A stretch of 64,000 nt of DNA from Liolophura sinensis (GCF_032854445.1 NC_088295.1:89264644-89328643), one strand, 5' to 3'; positions 34,060 through 44,690 are shown, counted from the first letter of the stretch. The notes: generated by a model not told the origin, from the sequence alone. Numbers and translations: made by a program.

Positions 34060-34440
34060 TCGGTGGGATACGGCCTCTTGTCAGTTTACCTCATTCAGGG
34101 TTTGATTCTAACTGTTCATGTGAATGAATAAATAGTACTAATTTACGCGCCTCTATCACCTTGGCTTAAGCAGAATTAGGTACAAAAATGTACAGGGATG
34201 TTAATTGCAATTTATTAGACGTCACTGATATCGAAATACTCAAAATACTGTGTTGCCATCACACTTCACGTACAATCACATTAAAACAATACAAAGCAAC
34301 CAGGCCTTGCCCACCATCAGAAACTCGGTGTATGCAAGAATACAATATAACGAAAGACATATGTCCACCAGCATTCCCCACTTTTACTAGAATGTCCATA
34401 CTTACCAGTTAACAACTCAGTTTTTGACGCCAAAATGTCT
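34060..34440. repeat. Non-coding segment interrupting Gypsy element 3, partly repeated at 49,933
   Basis: Between the gag zinc knuckle and the pol spacer the retroelement homology is lost for about 380 bp or more. Bases 34,155-34,300 are similar to 49,933-50,075 (anchors ggcttaa with cagaatta, gcaatttattagacgtcact, tactcaaaat, acaatcacatta). This suggests an independent interspersed repeat inserted in the element, or a repeat-derived replacement of the protease region. Confidence 0.55.
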
Positions 34441-34674
34441 TTTATATTGTAGTAATCATGGAGCCTGTGTCCCACAACACTTGACAATGCGATCCATTCA
34501 CAAGTATCCTCGGTTCATTTGCACTGCCATGCAGATCAGTACAGTCATGATCACAAGCGAGGCCTTCTTCACTGCAGGCTTCTGGTGGCCTTCCCTCGGT
34601 TGCCACTACTAGTTTTTTTTGCCTCAGTCAGTTTAGTTGAACTCAGAAGTCTTGCTTTGACCCTCAGTAGATTA

Positions 34675-35716
34675 GACTCATTTGTACATTTATTGGCCAT
34701 GTGCCCGTCCTCACCACACTGATAGCAGAAGAAAGGTTTCTTTTTGTTAGTCCTGCTAGTTCGTTAGTTGGAGCTTTCGTCAGCCTTCTGTTCACAATGA
34801 GGTTTCCATACTGTATTTAACTTTGTCAGTTGTCCTTGCAACTGCACGTCAGCTGATTTCCAGTATAACTCTACCTTTAAGTCAGTGATGATGGCTGAAA
34901 GGACGATAGACCTCTTTTTCTTCAAACGCAGTTTCTTCTCTGTTCCACGACATTCCACCCTTCGAATCCGAAAAACACAAATCTGGGAAGTTTGGAGGAC
35001 GGTCTATTTCGCATTCCAGTCCTAAGCTTTCTATCAGCGGTTCTTCTGGACAGCCTCTCAAGAGTTACTCTGGAACATCCATCACTGACAAATACAGTTT
35101 TTGTAAGTAGTCCGAGAGACTCTCTTTGTCTTCTTGATAGGTGCACAAAAAATTAACCACCAACTCAGTTGATGGCACCCAAAGCTGGTTTTAGCAAACT
35201 CAAAGAATTCTTGTTTTTCACTGCGAGGATGATGCCTTCTGACACGTCTGGTTGTGCCAACAGACGCCATGTTTCGAAATCATCATCCCCATTTGGCGTA
35301 GGTTTCCTACCAGAGAAAAGTCTAAGCTTTCAGCTTTTATTGACAGACATTTCTGTCACAGAAAGCTGTTGATTTCTAGCCGAGAGGTCCAAATTTGGGT
35401 AAGGAACCTCAGAGTTAGTCGTTGTTGCTTCACTCCGTTTACCGCTTTGAATTGGCAATGCATCAGTTACGTTCATCTTCCTTTCAGGATCTAAGTTTGA
35501 ATACAGTCTCTTAAATTCAGAAATAGTGTCTGAGTCCAAAAGCTGGAGACGCAAATCCTGCTTTTCACTCGTTGGTTTGGAAATTTCAACCACCTCCATT
35601 ACAAGTTCTTTCTCTCGGCTCGGAGCCTTAGCCTTTTCTTCTACCCTGGTGGAACAACAAGTGTTCAGTAAATGAATTATCACCATCCTACAATAATACA
35701 GTCTTGTTAACAGCAC
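34675..35716 (-). pseudogene. gag: Gypsy element 3 gag, PNMA-like, with zinc knuckle
   Basis: On the reverse strand the N-terminal frame (35,716-35,330) is a hydrophilic leader with TISEFKRLYSNLDPE. A shifted frame then gives LRLFSGRKPTPNGDDDFETW near 35,320-35,255, the hallmark start of the capsid-like domain shared by PNMA proteins and certain Gypsy gags. Later pieces (RQRESL, ECEIDRPPNFP-like) follow the usual capsid end. A CCHC knuckle, CYQCGEDGHMANKC, with perfect C-x2-C-x4-H-x4-C spacing, is at 34,686-34,727. At least three frame changes separate these pieces, so it is a pseudogene. PNMA genes of vertebrates are domesticated relatives; here the setting is a retroelement. Confidence 0.8.
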
Positions 35717-36239
35717 CTATGTCCTTAAATAAACCTGTTACATTTTCAACACGTGACGCTGTAGGCATACCACTTTCCGTAAACACTGTGATGTAGCTAT
35801 ATGTCTAAATACAAGTACCAGTATCCAAAAGAAATGCTATTACTATAGCAACAAAATCATCTTTCAGTGAAAATACATACTAAATTATCAGTCAGTCAAT
35901 CATTATATCGTAACTGTATAAAACCAGCCAAATTATACATACTTAAATAACTAAATGTTCATGCATTACTCATATGTATGCGCAAGACAATATCATGTGC
36001 AATCCAAGTCCTATATAGCCTACACTTATCTGTAAGTTTCGAAAGTTGTTTTCCTTCAGCTGAAACACCCAAATGTTCACAGTCCACATATAAGGATCAT
36101 AATCTGTCAGACCTTTCTGGCCAATGTTCAGTCACTGTCAATCTAAGGAACACGCAACCACAATCAGTTCCACTGAACAAGAATCTTAATGCCGGCTGAT
36201 TTCACAGGTTCCAACAGCCAGTCTCGTACACACGCTCTT
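35717..36239. other. AT-rich flank of Gypsy element 3
   Basis: AT-rich non-coding sequence upstream of the element 3 gag on its own strand. It is a candidate for a decayed 5-prime LTR and leader, but no matching copy was found at the other end. Confidence 0.4.
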
Positions 36240-36355
36240 TGTCCGGAGTTGGTTAGCACACTAGCGCAGCGTAATTATCCGGGAGCCTCTCACCAATGCG
36301 GTCGCTGTGAGTTCAAGTGCAGCTCATGTGGCTTCCTCATTCTCCTCGTTGTAGA
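36240..36355 (+). repeat. SINE family 3, head fragment
   Basis: The segment has ggttagcacactagcgcagc, then ctcaccaatgcggtcgctgt and gagttcaag as B-box region, and stops soon after atgtggcttcctc. It matches the tRNA-like head of the SINE at 43,884-44,154. The 3-prime half is missing. It lies at the right edge of the insert in block Y copy B. Confidence 0.75.
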
Positions 36356-37020
36356 GAATAGGCTATGATTAACAAGATCTACGCAACTTTGCATCAAGGG
36401 AAATCAGATATGGTGTTGGCCAAGCAAACCTGTCTAGCACAAAACATTGTTTTCCATAAGCAAAGTGGATTAGAACAGGGGTATTATAGAAAATGGAATT
36501 TTCATAAAGGCCGTGGGTGAAACAATAACAAAATTCTGCCGACTGACTGGATCAGAGCGAGAAAAAGGACGGTATGTGCTAATCAGAAATATACCCGTTC
36601 ATGCTCTGTCTTTCTCTGTAACTGAATTGCGGTTCGACTTTGACGTGTTTTACCACTTGCTGTTTTTATTTGGGGCATGTCACAATTCAGTTTGTTCTAT
36701 GTGCCCAGTTAAAGGAGATGGCTTTTGCGAGTTGGAGAACAAGCCGGACTCTCGCTCCAGGCTGATGAAGTCGGGCCGGTGTTCGAATCCACCACTCGCT
36801 AATTTACTTCTGGCTTTTTATCTTTGTGTTAAGCGATGTGGCTTCCGCCGGGCTTGACCTCTCCCTCCAAATCCTTATGTTTTCACACTTTTGCATCACG
36901 CTTGCTTGCAGCTTTTCTCTACTGGGTTTGCTTTGTACCTGGTCTTTTCTCTCGCCCTCAAACACATCGTTAATGCTATCGTTAGACTGATACACTGTGA
37001 ACGGCGCATAATCTTAGTCA

Positions 37021-37624
37021 TTAAATGAAACAAATTTTGCCGAAAAGTAATGTAAGTCCAAGGCTAATCATATCTGTCCTGTGGACCTGTTCCCATTGTT
37101 ACTCACATGAAATGTGTTTCACTTAAATAATGACATGACACCCAGCGGTCACAGTATATCTTGCACGATATCTCACTGTATATAAAATATTTAATTAAAA
37201 CGAGTTACTGGGCTGAGAATAACAAGGAGAAAGATAAAATTTTCTCTGGGTGATCTTAGGCACATCGCGTGATCGATGTTATACAACAATATACCATATG
37301 GCGAAAATTGATATTTCGTTTGCCAATGAGCTTTCTTGAGGTACATGCCTTGCTGGCGAACAGTTTGCATCATTATGTGCTGTAAACGATTTTAAAACTA
37401 ATTTTAGTTTAATAAATTGACGATCTGTTTTTTTTAGCAATGAAATCTCCTGTCACGTCACTATGGCCTGAAAATTTTTGAAATGATGGCGGTTGCACAG
37501 AGTAATTCTGCTGTCGCAGAAATATGTCAACAATTAAGATTTCCGTGAAGATGTTTAAACAGTATAGTTTACATTTCTACTGGATAGAAAACACTAAATT
37601 ATCACAGAATCTGGATTTGTTATT
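37021..37624. other. Unassigned AT-rich sequence
   Basis: This lies to the right of the end of recognisable block Y homology. No gene or repeat was recognised. Confidence 0.45.
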
Positions 37625-37630
37625 TTTCCG

Positions 37631-37989
37631 ACCAGCCCCTATACCACAGCTGGTAAAGCGCCCGCGTCTGCTTCGGGAGCGGTAGATCCAGGATCAATCC
37701 TGAGTCGAGTCAAAACCTAAGACCTTAAAAGAGGAAGTTGTAACTTCCTCGCTTGGCGTTCAGCATGAAGGGGATAGTGCAACGACTGGTTGACCCGTAT
37801 CAGTATAATGGTTCGGGCGTTGCGGCTTACTTGCCTCCGGTAAGCCGTCTCAGTTAAGCAGCACTAGATAAAAGAGGGGTGGAAATCCGTCATGCAACAA
37901 GGAGGCGCATTACATGAACTCTAAGGATTCCTTCGTAGTCATATGATTGAAAAATTGTTAAGTACGACGTTAAACCACGCACTCCAATG
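37631..37989 (+). repeat. SINE family 1, full-length copy
   Basis: This is the best-preserved head of the family in the window: ataccacagctggtaaagcg as A-box region and ggtagatccaggatcaatcc as B-box region. The body has gaggaagttgtaacttcctc, ggttgacccgtatcagtata, cttacttgcctccggtaagc, ccttcgtagtcatatgattg and gtacgacgttaaac. The (TGAG)n tail is almost lost. Flanking tttccg at 37,625-37,630 and just after 37,989 may be a short target duplication. Confidence 0.88.
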
Positions 37990-37995
37990 TTTCCG

Positions 37996-40569
37996 CGTTC
38001 TGATTTTAATACCGTGTTGGAATATGTGTTTTGAGGAGGCTACAACTTAAGCCGTGCTTGCTGTCATGACATTCCCTCGCAAATTTTGATGAGTAGTTAA
38101 CTCCAACAGCCATTTAATTATTGAACGAATTCACTTGATCCCCATGGATTCATAGGCCAGGTTGACACAGAGATCCAACCTTACATACTTTGGGAAATCA
38201 GGCTTTGTGCAAAGGAATGGCCTCGGTGTTCTCCACTGTACGCTATTATACAAATGTAAACTTTATTTCTCAGCACGTTAAAGGAAGTTTTCTTGTGGTA
38301 TGTATGAGTTTGTCGAAATCCCGATTAGCAACGCCCCCCACCCCCTCGTTTCATCTCTCAGCTAAATAGTCCTTATATGTCTTTGATGTATTAAAGAAGA
38401 CGTGTATCTTGCGTAATGAGGCTACTAGCATGTTCTTTATTGCTTATTGATCACATGTAAGCATGTCATATTCATTCATTTCCTATCACATGTAAGCATG
38501 TCATGTTTATTCACTTCCTATCGCATGTAAGCATGTCATATTTATTCACTTCCTATCGCAACAGGCTTGTCTAGGACGGCTTTATTACTAAAGTGCCGTC
38601 GAGCTGAGTGGGTCTGTTTCTCCACGTCGTTTTTTATTATGAAAACATGTTTTCTTCTTCTACAGCTGATATTGACCTTTTATGGATATTCTTTTGGTGA
38701 ATGATTTCCAGCAATATGGGCATTTTACTGACCTCTGCAGATAGATCCAATAACGTAAATGTGCAGGGCTACATGTATGGAGCGATAACACAAAACTGCA
38801 AAATCAAGTAAAATAAACCAACAAAAATACAGCAACAGGAACACTGTCAACAAGAACTTTTGACAAAATTTGGGTGGATAAAATGATTATGGTGAATATA
38901 TTTTAATACTGAAAATTATATCGAAAGAATCTAGCTGATGATTTGTGTAATGTCACAGAGACATTAGGATCCAAGAGATCTAACCTACTTTTGATAATTA
39001 ATGATGATGACTAATGCATAATAAAAAGAAAATTACTTCTGGTTGATGTTATTAGCCTTACGGATTTTCGACTTCAGGATTATTGTTATTGTTAATGGAT
39101 TTCCGATTAAAGTGCTTTCAGGAGAAGTAAACAATGGCCAAAACTTTGTCTGTATCTGAAATGGTTGCGCATATATGAACAAGGACGAAATCCAAACAAA
39201 CGCACTCCACAAGCGTGGTGAACGCAATCAAATTTAAGGTACTGGGAATGATAAGATCGGCCATTGTATAAGTGGGTTTAGGATGGATGCGCCGGAAGGC
39301 TCTAATAGTTTGGGTAAATCGAAAGGATGGGCTTTAAACACTCAAAACAGGAAACAGCAGACTCTTGTAATCCTCTTGAAGATTGAATATTAGGACAATT
39401 TAATTGGTCAAAATTTATTGGTCAGGCATTGCCGTTTTCACACTGCTCCTATACGTACATAAAAGTAACACACAATTAACTGCGGTTTTATTACATCAAG
39501 GTCGTATAGAAATTTCTATTTCGCTTAAAAACTTGCAAACAAAATGTTATTTTTGAATAGCAGTATCCTTTCATTGCCGTCTTGCTAAGAGACTTCTATG
39601 GAGAACACTACAAGATAGCGGCCATCTGGTTTAGAGATCTTTGAAGGCTGGCAAGCTTAAAGATTTTTTGACATTACTGAATTCTAGTATATATCTAACG
39701 CAAAACATCGATTGGTTGTTTATATTAGAAATGCTTATGATGACACATGTACTGAAGGGTACATGACTTGTGATGTACTGAACGGTACATGACTGTCACA
39801 GTCTTCGGAAGTCATTCTTTTGATTTATCAAAATGGGGATGAAAAGACAGAAGAAACCTGCATTTGTTTGGAACACCGTTTAGGAGATTATCCTTATTTA
39901 CTGGTGTACGGCTGTTGATGAAAGAAGCCATTATGTTAGGTGATTACGATGGATCACAGACTAGGCTGACCATAAACGGTGAAGTATTTGTGCCCTGAAG
40001 CCAGGTTTTCGTCATCATGTCATTGATTTCGCAGTGGGCTGTTTTAAGCGTGTAATCTGTACAATGGATATCCCCCACCATGCAGTACGGCAGCCATGAC
40101 AAAAAGTCTATTTCAAATTTCATCATTTGAAAATATCGCGGGGTAGAATCATTTTAAAGAAAATTATCATATTGTCCTTAAGTAGCCCCTAATCAGTAAA
40201 TTTTCAGTCGAATGCATAAATTACCCAATCTGGTATTCCAGCCTTCATTAAGCCTGTTTATTGCCAGTTGGAGGCGATTAAATCGTCTTTTTTTACAAGT
40301 GAACAATAGAGCTGTGGACCAAACAATCTGTTAGCTGCAGAAAATCAACCATTGCACAGAGGTCGTTTAAAAGCAGTATATATAAACCGTTTTTTCCTAA
40401 GCGTGTCTTTTCATACATAAATCTTTATTTGTTTGCATTTAACTTTATGTAAGTATATTTATTTCGATTGTATACATTAATTCTGCGTGTTTCTGATTTG
40501 GGAGTGCAACTATATAGGCAGTTATCAAGGTCTAAGTACTTTTGACCTATTAGCACACGCCATTTGGTA
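37996..40569. other. AT-rich sequence without genes; small 35-bp tandem
   Basis: No coding region is supported. At about 38,452-38,560 there are three copies of a 35-36-bp repeat with cacatgtaagcatgtcat and attcacttcctatc. At 39,745-39,800 there is a two-copy repeat with gtactgaagggtacatgact. The remaining sequence is AT-rich and has no recognised element. Confidence 0.55.
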
Positions 40570-40800
40570 CAGTTGCAAAAAAAAAACAAAAAAAAAAAAA
40601 CAAAAAAAAACCAGTCTAAATAAAATATTAAAAAAAAAACATCATGAACGGACGAAACAATTGCGACATCTTGTTTCATCTCAACACATGTCGCATCTCG
40701 ACATATTTCGTCACATCTTGTGATATCTCGTGACAACTCGACATATCTCGACACATCTCATATATCTCACATGTCTCGCTGAAACGCGTGACATCTCGTC
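40570..40800. repeat. A-rich tract followed by degenerate tctcg(t)ca simple repeat
   Basis: A tract of A runs broken by C (40,577-40,640) is followed by many variants of acatctcg, such as catctcgacatat, cgtcacatcttg and gacatatctcgac up to about 40,800. The same simple-repeat language recurs at 42,010-42,430. The reverse frame at 40,425-40,754 comes from these repeats and is not a gene. Confidence 0.8.
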
Positions 40801-41384
40801 ACTTTTCGGTTTATGTTGTCACATGCAGCTCGGTAAAGTTGACACAAGATTCCAATACAACATTCAACAGCATATTTGCCAGATTTCAACTCGTGCAGCT
40901 GCGATTATGGAGCTGAAAGTTGTGTTGCAATATTGTGTCAACCTTACTTTGTAAAGCAACATTCAGCTGGTTATAGACACATCGTGTGCACGAATGTGAC
41001 ATGTATAATCGCGCTACTTAGGTAGTTAACAGTTCGTCCAAAGAGACACAAATTTCATTCTAACTGAAAACATAAGATATATCATCACATTTCGAACGAG
41101 TTTAGTGCCCAAAATACCTTCTTGAAATGGGTGTTCTTTTACATATAAGCGGACCATTTCTATGGTCAGTTAACATGCAGTCAAACTCCTATGGGCTCTG
41201 GAGTAAATATGGGTGAAATCAGCAACTTACCACAGTGTCAAAGGTTATTTTGTTTGCAAAATAACTCAGACTGCACATGTATGTAAAGGTGCATAGTTGT
41301 TGTCAGGAAACCAGGAGTCACAACAGGTGCAACGCAAGTCGCAGTCGCTCAGTAATAGGTAATAAAGAACAGCATCTTGTTTAC
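40801..41384. other. Unassigned sequence
   Basis: No gene or repeat was recognised. Confidence 0.4.
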
Positions 41385-42005
41385 TCTTTATATTTAATGC
41401 CATCTTAGACTGCCGCCAACATGCCTAGGTGTCAAAAATGTCCTTTAAAATTCATTTTACGAGGAAGATACCTGACTGAAAGGTATAATTTTATAGATAG
41501 AAAACATACAGTGCAAGTTGCAGACGCCGTGGAAAAGCTATTAAACGACAGTATGCTGTTCAATCGTTATACTCAACGCAATCTCAAACCGTATCCAAGT
41601 TGCTATGGTGTCAAAAAGTCTTCTTTAAAGTGCAATTGGCTTATTTTATACCTGACCTTATAGTACAATTTTAAAGTTGGAAAACATACAGTATAAGGCG
41701 CAGACGCCCTAAAAAGGGAATTAAACGACAGCGTGCAGTTCATTCTTAATATTTAATGCCATCTTAGACCGTCTCCGACATTACTAGGTGTCAAAAATGT
41801 CCTCTAAGAATTCATTTTACGAGAAAGATACCTGACTAAAAGCTGATGCAAGCCGCAGACGCCCTAGATTAAACGACAGTATGGTGTTCATTCTTGTTTA
41901 ATGCCATCTTAGACCCTCTGCTACTTGTTACGGTGTCAAATATGCCATCTCAAAAATGCCATTCGCTTAGTTCAAAACAGGCTTTATAGGACCACTTATA
42001 GGTCG
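41385..42005 (+). repeat. Tandem repeat of about 179 bp, 3-4 decayed copies
   Basis: The phrase ggtgtcaaaaatgtcctt or a close variant occurs at about 41,429, 41,608, 41,787 and 41,932. The phrase tttaatgccatcttagac recurs at about 41,392, 41,750 and 41,897, and gcagacgccctag-like sequence recurs between them. The spacing is about 179, 179 and 145 bp, so the last copy is shortened. The frame at 41,421-41,663 is inside the repeat and is not maintained in the other copies. Confidence 0.82.
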
Positions 42006-42430
42006 CAAAGCATACAGTGACTTCTCGACACCTCTCCACAAGTCCCGTCATAGGCACATTCGACACATCCTGTCACATTTTGTAAAATCTCGAAACGTTT
42101 CGTCCCATCTCCACGAATCTCGTCATAGACGTACATACACTCAACACATCTCGTCATATCTCTTCAGATCCTGTCACATCTCGACGACTTTAGAAATGCG
42201 CCTATTTAAGTGACTTAAACCAAACCATTTATGTCTTGTCACATCTTGTCACATCTCGTCATACTATACCTCGATACATCTCGTCACATCTCTTCACATT
42301 TCGGCACACCTTTATACATTTCGTCACATCTCATAATGCCTAGACGCATGTCTTGACATGTCTTCATGGTCATATCTCGTAACATTTTGTTATAACTTGA
42401 CACATCTCGACAGATTTCGTCACTTGAAAT
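42006..42430. repeat. Degenerate tctcgtcacatctcg simple repeat
   Basis: Dozens of variants of catctcgtcaca and tctcgacacat fill this stretch, interrupted near 42,185-42,235. It is the same type as 40,655-40,800, so the 179-bp tandem is flanked on both sides by the same simple repeat. Confidence 0.82.
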
Positions 42431-42829
42431 ATACGCACCAGTGAAGGTTTTATTCGAAATGTTTAGTTACTGGTGCACGTATAAAATAACATCAAGAAAA
42501 CCACTCAGCACTCCCACTTGGGTAGTATTAGATTAGGACTACGAAACATAAAGGATACAAGCCAAGTAACGTTTAATTTCCAGACCAAAACGCAGATTGG
42601 AGAGGTTTTACTAACTCACAGTAGACACGGCCGTACATTGTATGTAAGGCATAATTATACGATAATTCCAAACAGTTGTTGTGTACATTGTATGTGTATT
42701 TTCAACTGAGATCTCTAAGTAAACCTAACTTTATCGTCAGAGTAGCAACTTAACTGAGTTAAACTTGGTAAGTACATATTTAGCATATACAGAACAACGA
42801 TCTGTGGCCAGATAACAAGATTCGTAAAT
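42431..42829. other. Unassigned sequence
   Basis: No gene or repeat was recognised. Confidence 0.4.
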
Positions 42830-43066
42830 ATGAAGGTTCGTTCTTTCGTGGAAAGCACTATTATTGGTGACATTCGCGTAATATACTTCATTTGCTTTGA
42901 CAAATATATTTTGCTTTCCACAATGACAAACATGTGGTGAACCAGGACAGAATTTGTACTGTACCTGAACCTTGTCCTATTCAACAGCAAAACTATCACC
43001 TGGGACCTTAATCCATTAGGTATGCTAGTTACCACCTGGTGCTTTGTTATTCTTCATCGCTTCTAT
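42830..43066 (+). repeat. Local direct repeat, copy 1
   Basis: This matches 44,290-44,527, with the shared phrases ctttccacaatgacaaacat, gaaccag, gggaccttaat, accacctggt versus acacctggt, and ttattcttcatcgcttctat. The two copies flank about 1.2 kb that includes the nested SINE pair. Confidence 0.78.
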
Positions 43067-43099
43067 AACCTCAAGTACTTCAGCTGTTGAGTCTACTTC

Positions 43100-43165
43100 C
43101 CCTGTCAGCATTCATGACAGTCAGCGTTCATGACAGTCAGCATGCACTAGTGTCAGCGTTCATGA
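43100..43165. repeat. Short tandem repeat
   Basis: Three to four copies of gtcagcgttcatgaca-like sequence, about 17 bp each. Confidence 0.8.
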
Positions 43166-43394
43166 CATTGCCGTCCGTAGATATTTCTAGAAAAGCATAC
43201 GCAGTACGCTTAACGCAACAAAATTAAGTGGAAGAACCTTTGTTCTTAAATTATTAGCAATGCAGAGTGTTTATTCCGTTCTGAAAAGAAAACAAAACCG
43301 CTTACTTTTTAATGATGTTTTCATAATGTTTGCGTCCTTTTCTTCTTACTTTTCAAGTTTATTTCCATGTATTACTTATACATGGAAAACGTGC

Positions 43395-43585
43395 TAAGGA
43401 AATGTTGTTCTGGGCGCTGCTGATCGACGCCGACGAACGATGTCAGTGGTTCGATTCCAGCTCTCTCTGGTTATAGCGCAGCTATTAGTCAGGAACATTG
43501 TCCGATACTTGACACCGGGAGATGGTTTAGTCTGGCGATATGTTTTTCTCTGTACATTAATTTGACCACATGCCAGATAATGCAT
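43395..43585 (+). repeat. tRNA-like SINE fragment with consensus B box
   Basis: A perfect polymerase III B-box (ggttcgattcc at about 43,448) is preceded by gcgctgctgatcgacgccga and followed by agctctctctggttatagcg. No clean tRNA cloverleaf could be drawn by eye, so a SINE head is more likely than a functional tRNA gene. No second copy of its body was found in the window. Confidence 0.45.
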
Positions 43586-43730
43586 CTAGCTGCAACCCTC
43601 CCGTACAGGTTTTCACGTCGCCTTTCACTCATGCCCCTTCTTTGATTGAATGGCCCATGTTAAAAGATGGGAATCTCAGGTTTAAAGTCAGGATGTAAAA
43701 AATTTGACAGAGAGACAAGCAAAGGGAATG

Positions 43731-44185
43731 AGTGAGTGAGTGAGTGCTTGAGGTTTAACGTCGTACTTAACAATTTTTCAGTCGTATGGCGACGAAGGAG
43801 TCCTATAGTGCGAGTAATGTGCCTCGTTGTTGCAGGGTGGATTTCCATCCCTTTATATCTAGTGCTGCTGAGACGACTTAAAGATTTATTTATTTATTTA
43901 TTTGATTGGTGTTTTACGCCGTACTCGAGAATATTTCACTTATACGACGGCGGCCAGCATTATGGTGGGTGGAAACCGGGCACAGCCCGGGGGAAACCCA
44001 CGACCATCCGCAGGTTGCTGTCAGACCTTCCCACTTACAGCCGGAGAGGAAGCCAGCATAAGCTGGACTCGAACTCACAGCGACCGCATTAGCGAGAGAC
44101 TCCTGGGTCATTACGCTGCGCTAGCGTGCTAGCCGACTGAGCCACGGAGGCCCCGACGACTTAAAGAAGGCAAGTGGGACGGGTG
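43731..44185 (-). repeat. SINE family 1, interrupted by a nested SINE
   Basis: The reverse-strand family 1 SINE runs from its (TGAG)n tail at 43,731 through aggtttaacgtcgtacttaa and ttttcagtcgtatggcgacg to gagacgacttaaag at 43,883. It resumes at 44,155 with gacgacttaaagaaggcaag. It is 5-prime truncated at about 44,185. The frame at 43,736-44,092 spans both SINEs and is not a gene. Confidence 0.9.
43884..44154 (-). repeat. SINE family 3, full length, nested in SINE family 1
   Basis: On the reverse strand the tRNA-like head reads gcctccgtggctcagtcggc as A-box region with ctagcacgctagcgcagcgt, then gcggtcgctgtgagttcgag as B-box region. The body reads gggaaggtctgacagcaacc, gtgggtttcccccgggctgt and cataatgctggccgccgtcg. 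The tail is (AAAT)n. A 12-bp target duplication, gacgacttaaag, is at 43,872-43,883 and 44,155-44,166. The long gap between the boxes suggests descent from a tRNA with a long variable arm, such as Leu or Ser. Confidence 0.94.
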
Positions 44186-44289
44186 TGGCTGTTTCGCCAC
44201 ATGTCAATGTTTTCAGGTTTTTTCTGTTCGTCTATAACTGAGAACCGCCATGAGAAAACCGCAACTTGTTGAAAAAATTTGGATACAAC

Positions 44290-44527
44290 TGGTTAAAGAT
44301 ATGATGGTTCACGCCTATAACAAGAACGGTTGATTTTCGGTTATATTCACAAATGTATGTTACTTTCCACAATGACAAACATGTTGCGAACCAGAGCATA
44401 ATTTATGATGAACCTTAGGTGTACCTTGGCCGCAACAAAGGCAGAAGACTATCATGCGAGACCTTAATTAATTCATTAAGGGTACCGTTAACACCTGGTC
44501 GTTTTTTATTCTTTGTCGCTTGTATAA
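44290..44527 (+). repeat. Local direct repeat, copy 2
   Basis: This is the partner of 42,830-43,066. It is followed directly by a SINE family 3 fragment that is absent after copy 1. Confidence 0.78.
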
Positions 44528-44529
44528 CG

Positions 44530-44690
44530 ACCAATGTGATGGCTGCGTGTTCAAATCCACCTCATGCTGGTTTCCTCTCCTGCCGTACGTGGGAAGGTCT
44601 GACAGCAACCTGCGGATGATCGTGGGTTTCTACCGTGCTCTGCCCGATTTCCTCCCATCATAATGCTTCATAATTCTACGTAAGATTCTG
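44530..44690 (+). repeat. SINE family 3 fragment
   Basis: It has gcgtgttcaaatcca (B-box region), then ctcatgctggtttcctctcc, acgtgggaaggtctgacagc, ggatgatcgtgggtttct and catcataatgctt. The A-box end and the (AAAT)n tail are missing. Confidence 0.82.

Larger units (their letters stand above)
31770..36365 (-). mobile_element. Insert in block Y copy B carrying Ty3/Gypsy element 3
   Basis: Block Y homology stops near 31,770 and resumes near 36,365. Copy A runs from about 13,610 to 13,790 across the same point, with a short unmatched stretch. The insert carries on its reverse strand, from 35,716 down to about 31,990, gag, the protease-to-RT spacer, RT, the RNase H region, a linker and the integrase end of a Ty3/Gypsy element. 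The gag start is PNMA-like. The recognisable protease and most of the integrase core are gone. No matching LTR pair was resolved at the two ends. A SINE fragment sits at the right end (36,240-36,355). Confidence 0.82.
26780..37020 (+). repeat. Duplicated block Y, copy B, with insertions
   Basis: This is the partner of 8,195-14,345 in the same order and orientation. Relative to copy A it contains about 520 extra bp at 28,170-28,690, about 265 bp at 28,975-29,240 including a perfect-looking hairpin, about 70 bp at 29,815-29,880, and about 4.6 kb at 31,770-36,365 with a Gypsy element. It lacks the 32-bp array, the SINE of copy A at 10,708-11,052, and about 145 bp equivalent to 11,935-12,078. Frames in this copy, such as 29,346-29,588, share short peptides with copy A but no common open frame. 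No host gene is seen. Confidence 0.85.

Noticed and set aside
43440-43465. Functional tRNA gene
   Set aside because: There is a consensus B box, but no plausible A box at the right distance and no cloverleaf could be drawn, so a SINE fragment is preferred.
43736-44132. 118-codon forward frame and its neighbour
   Set aside because: They span two nested SINEs. The same peptides appear at other SINE copies (60,643-61,144).
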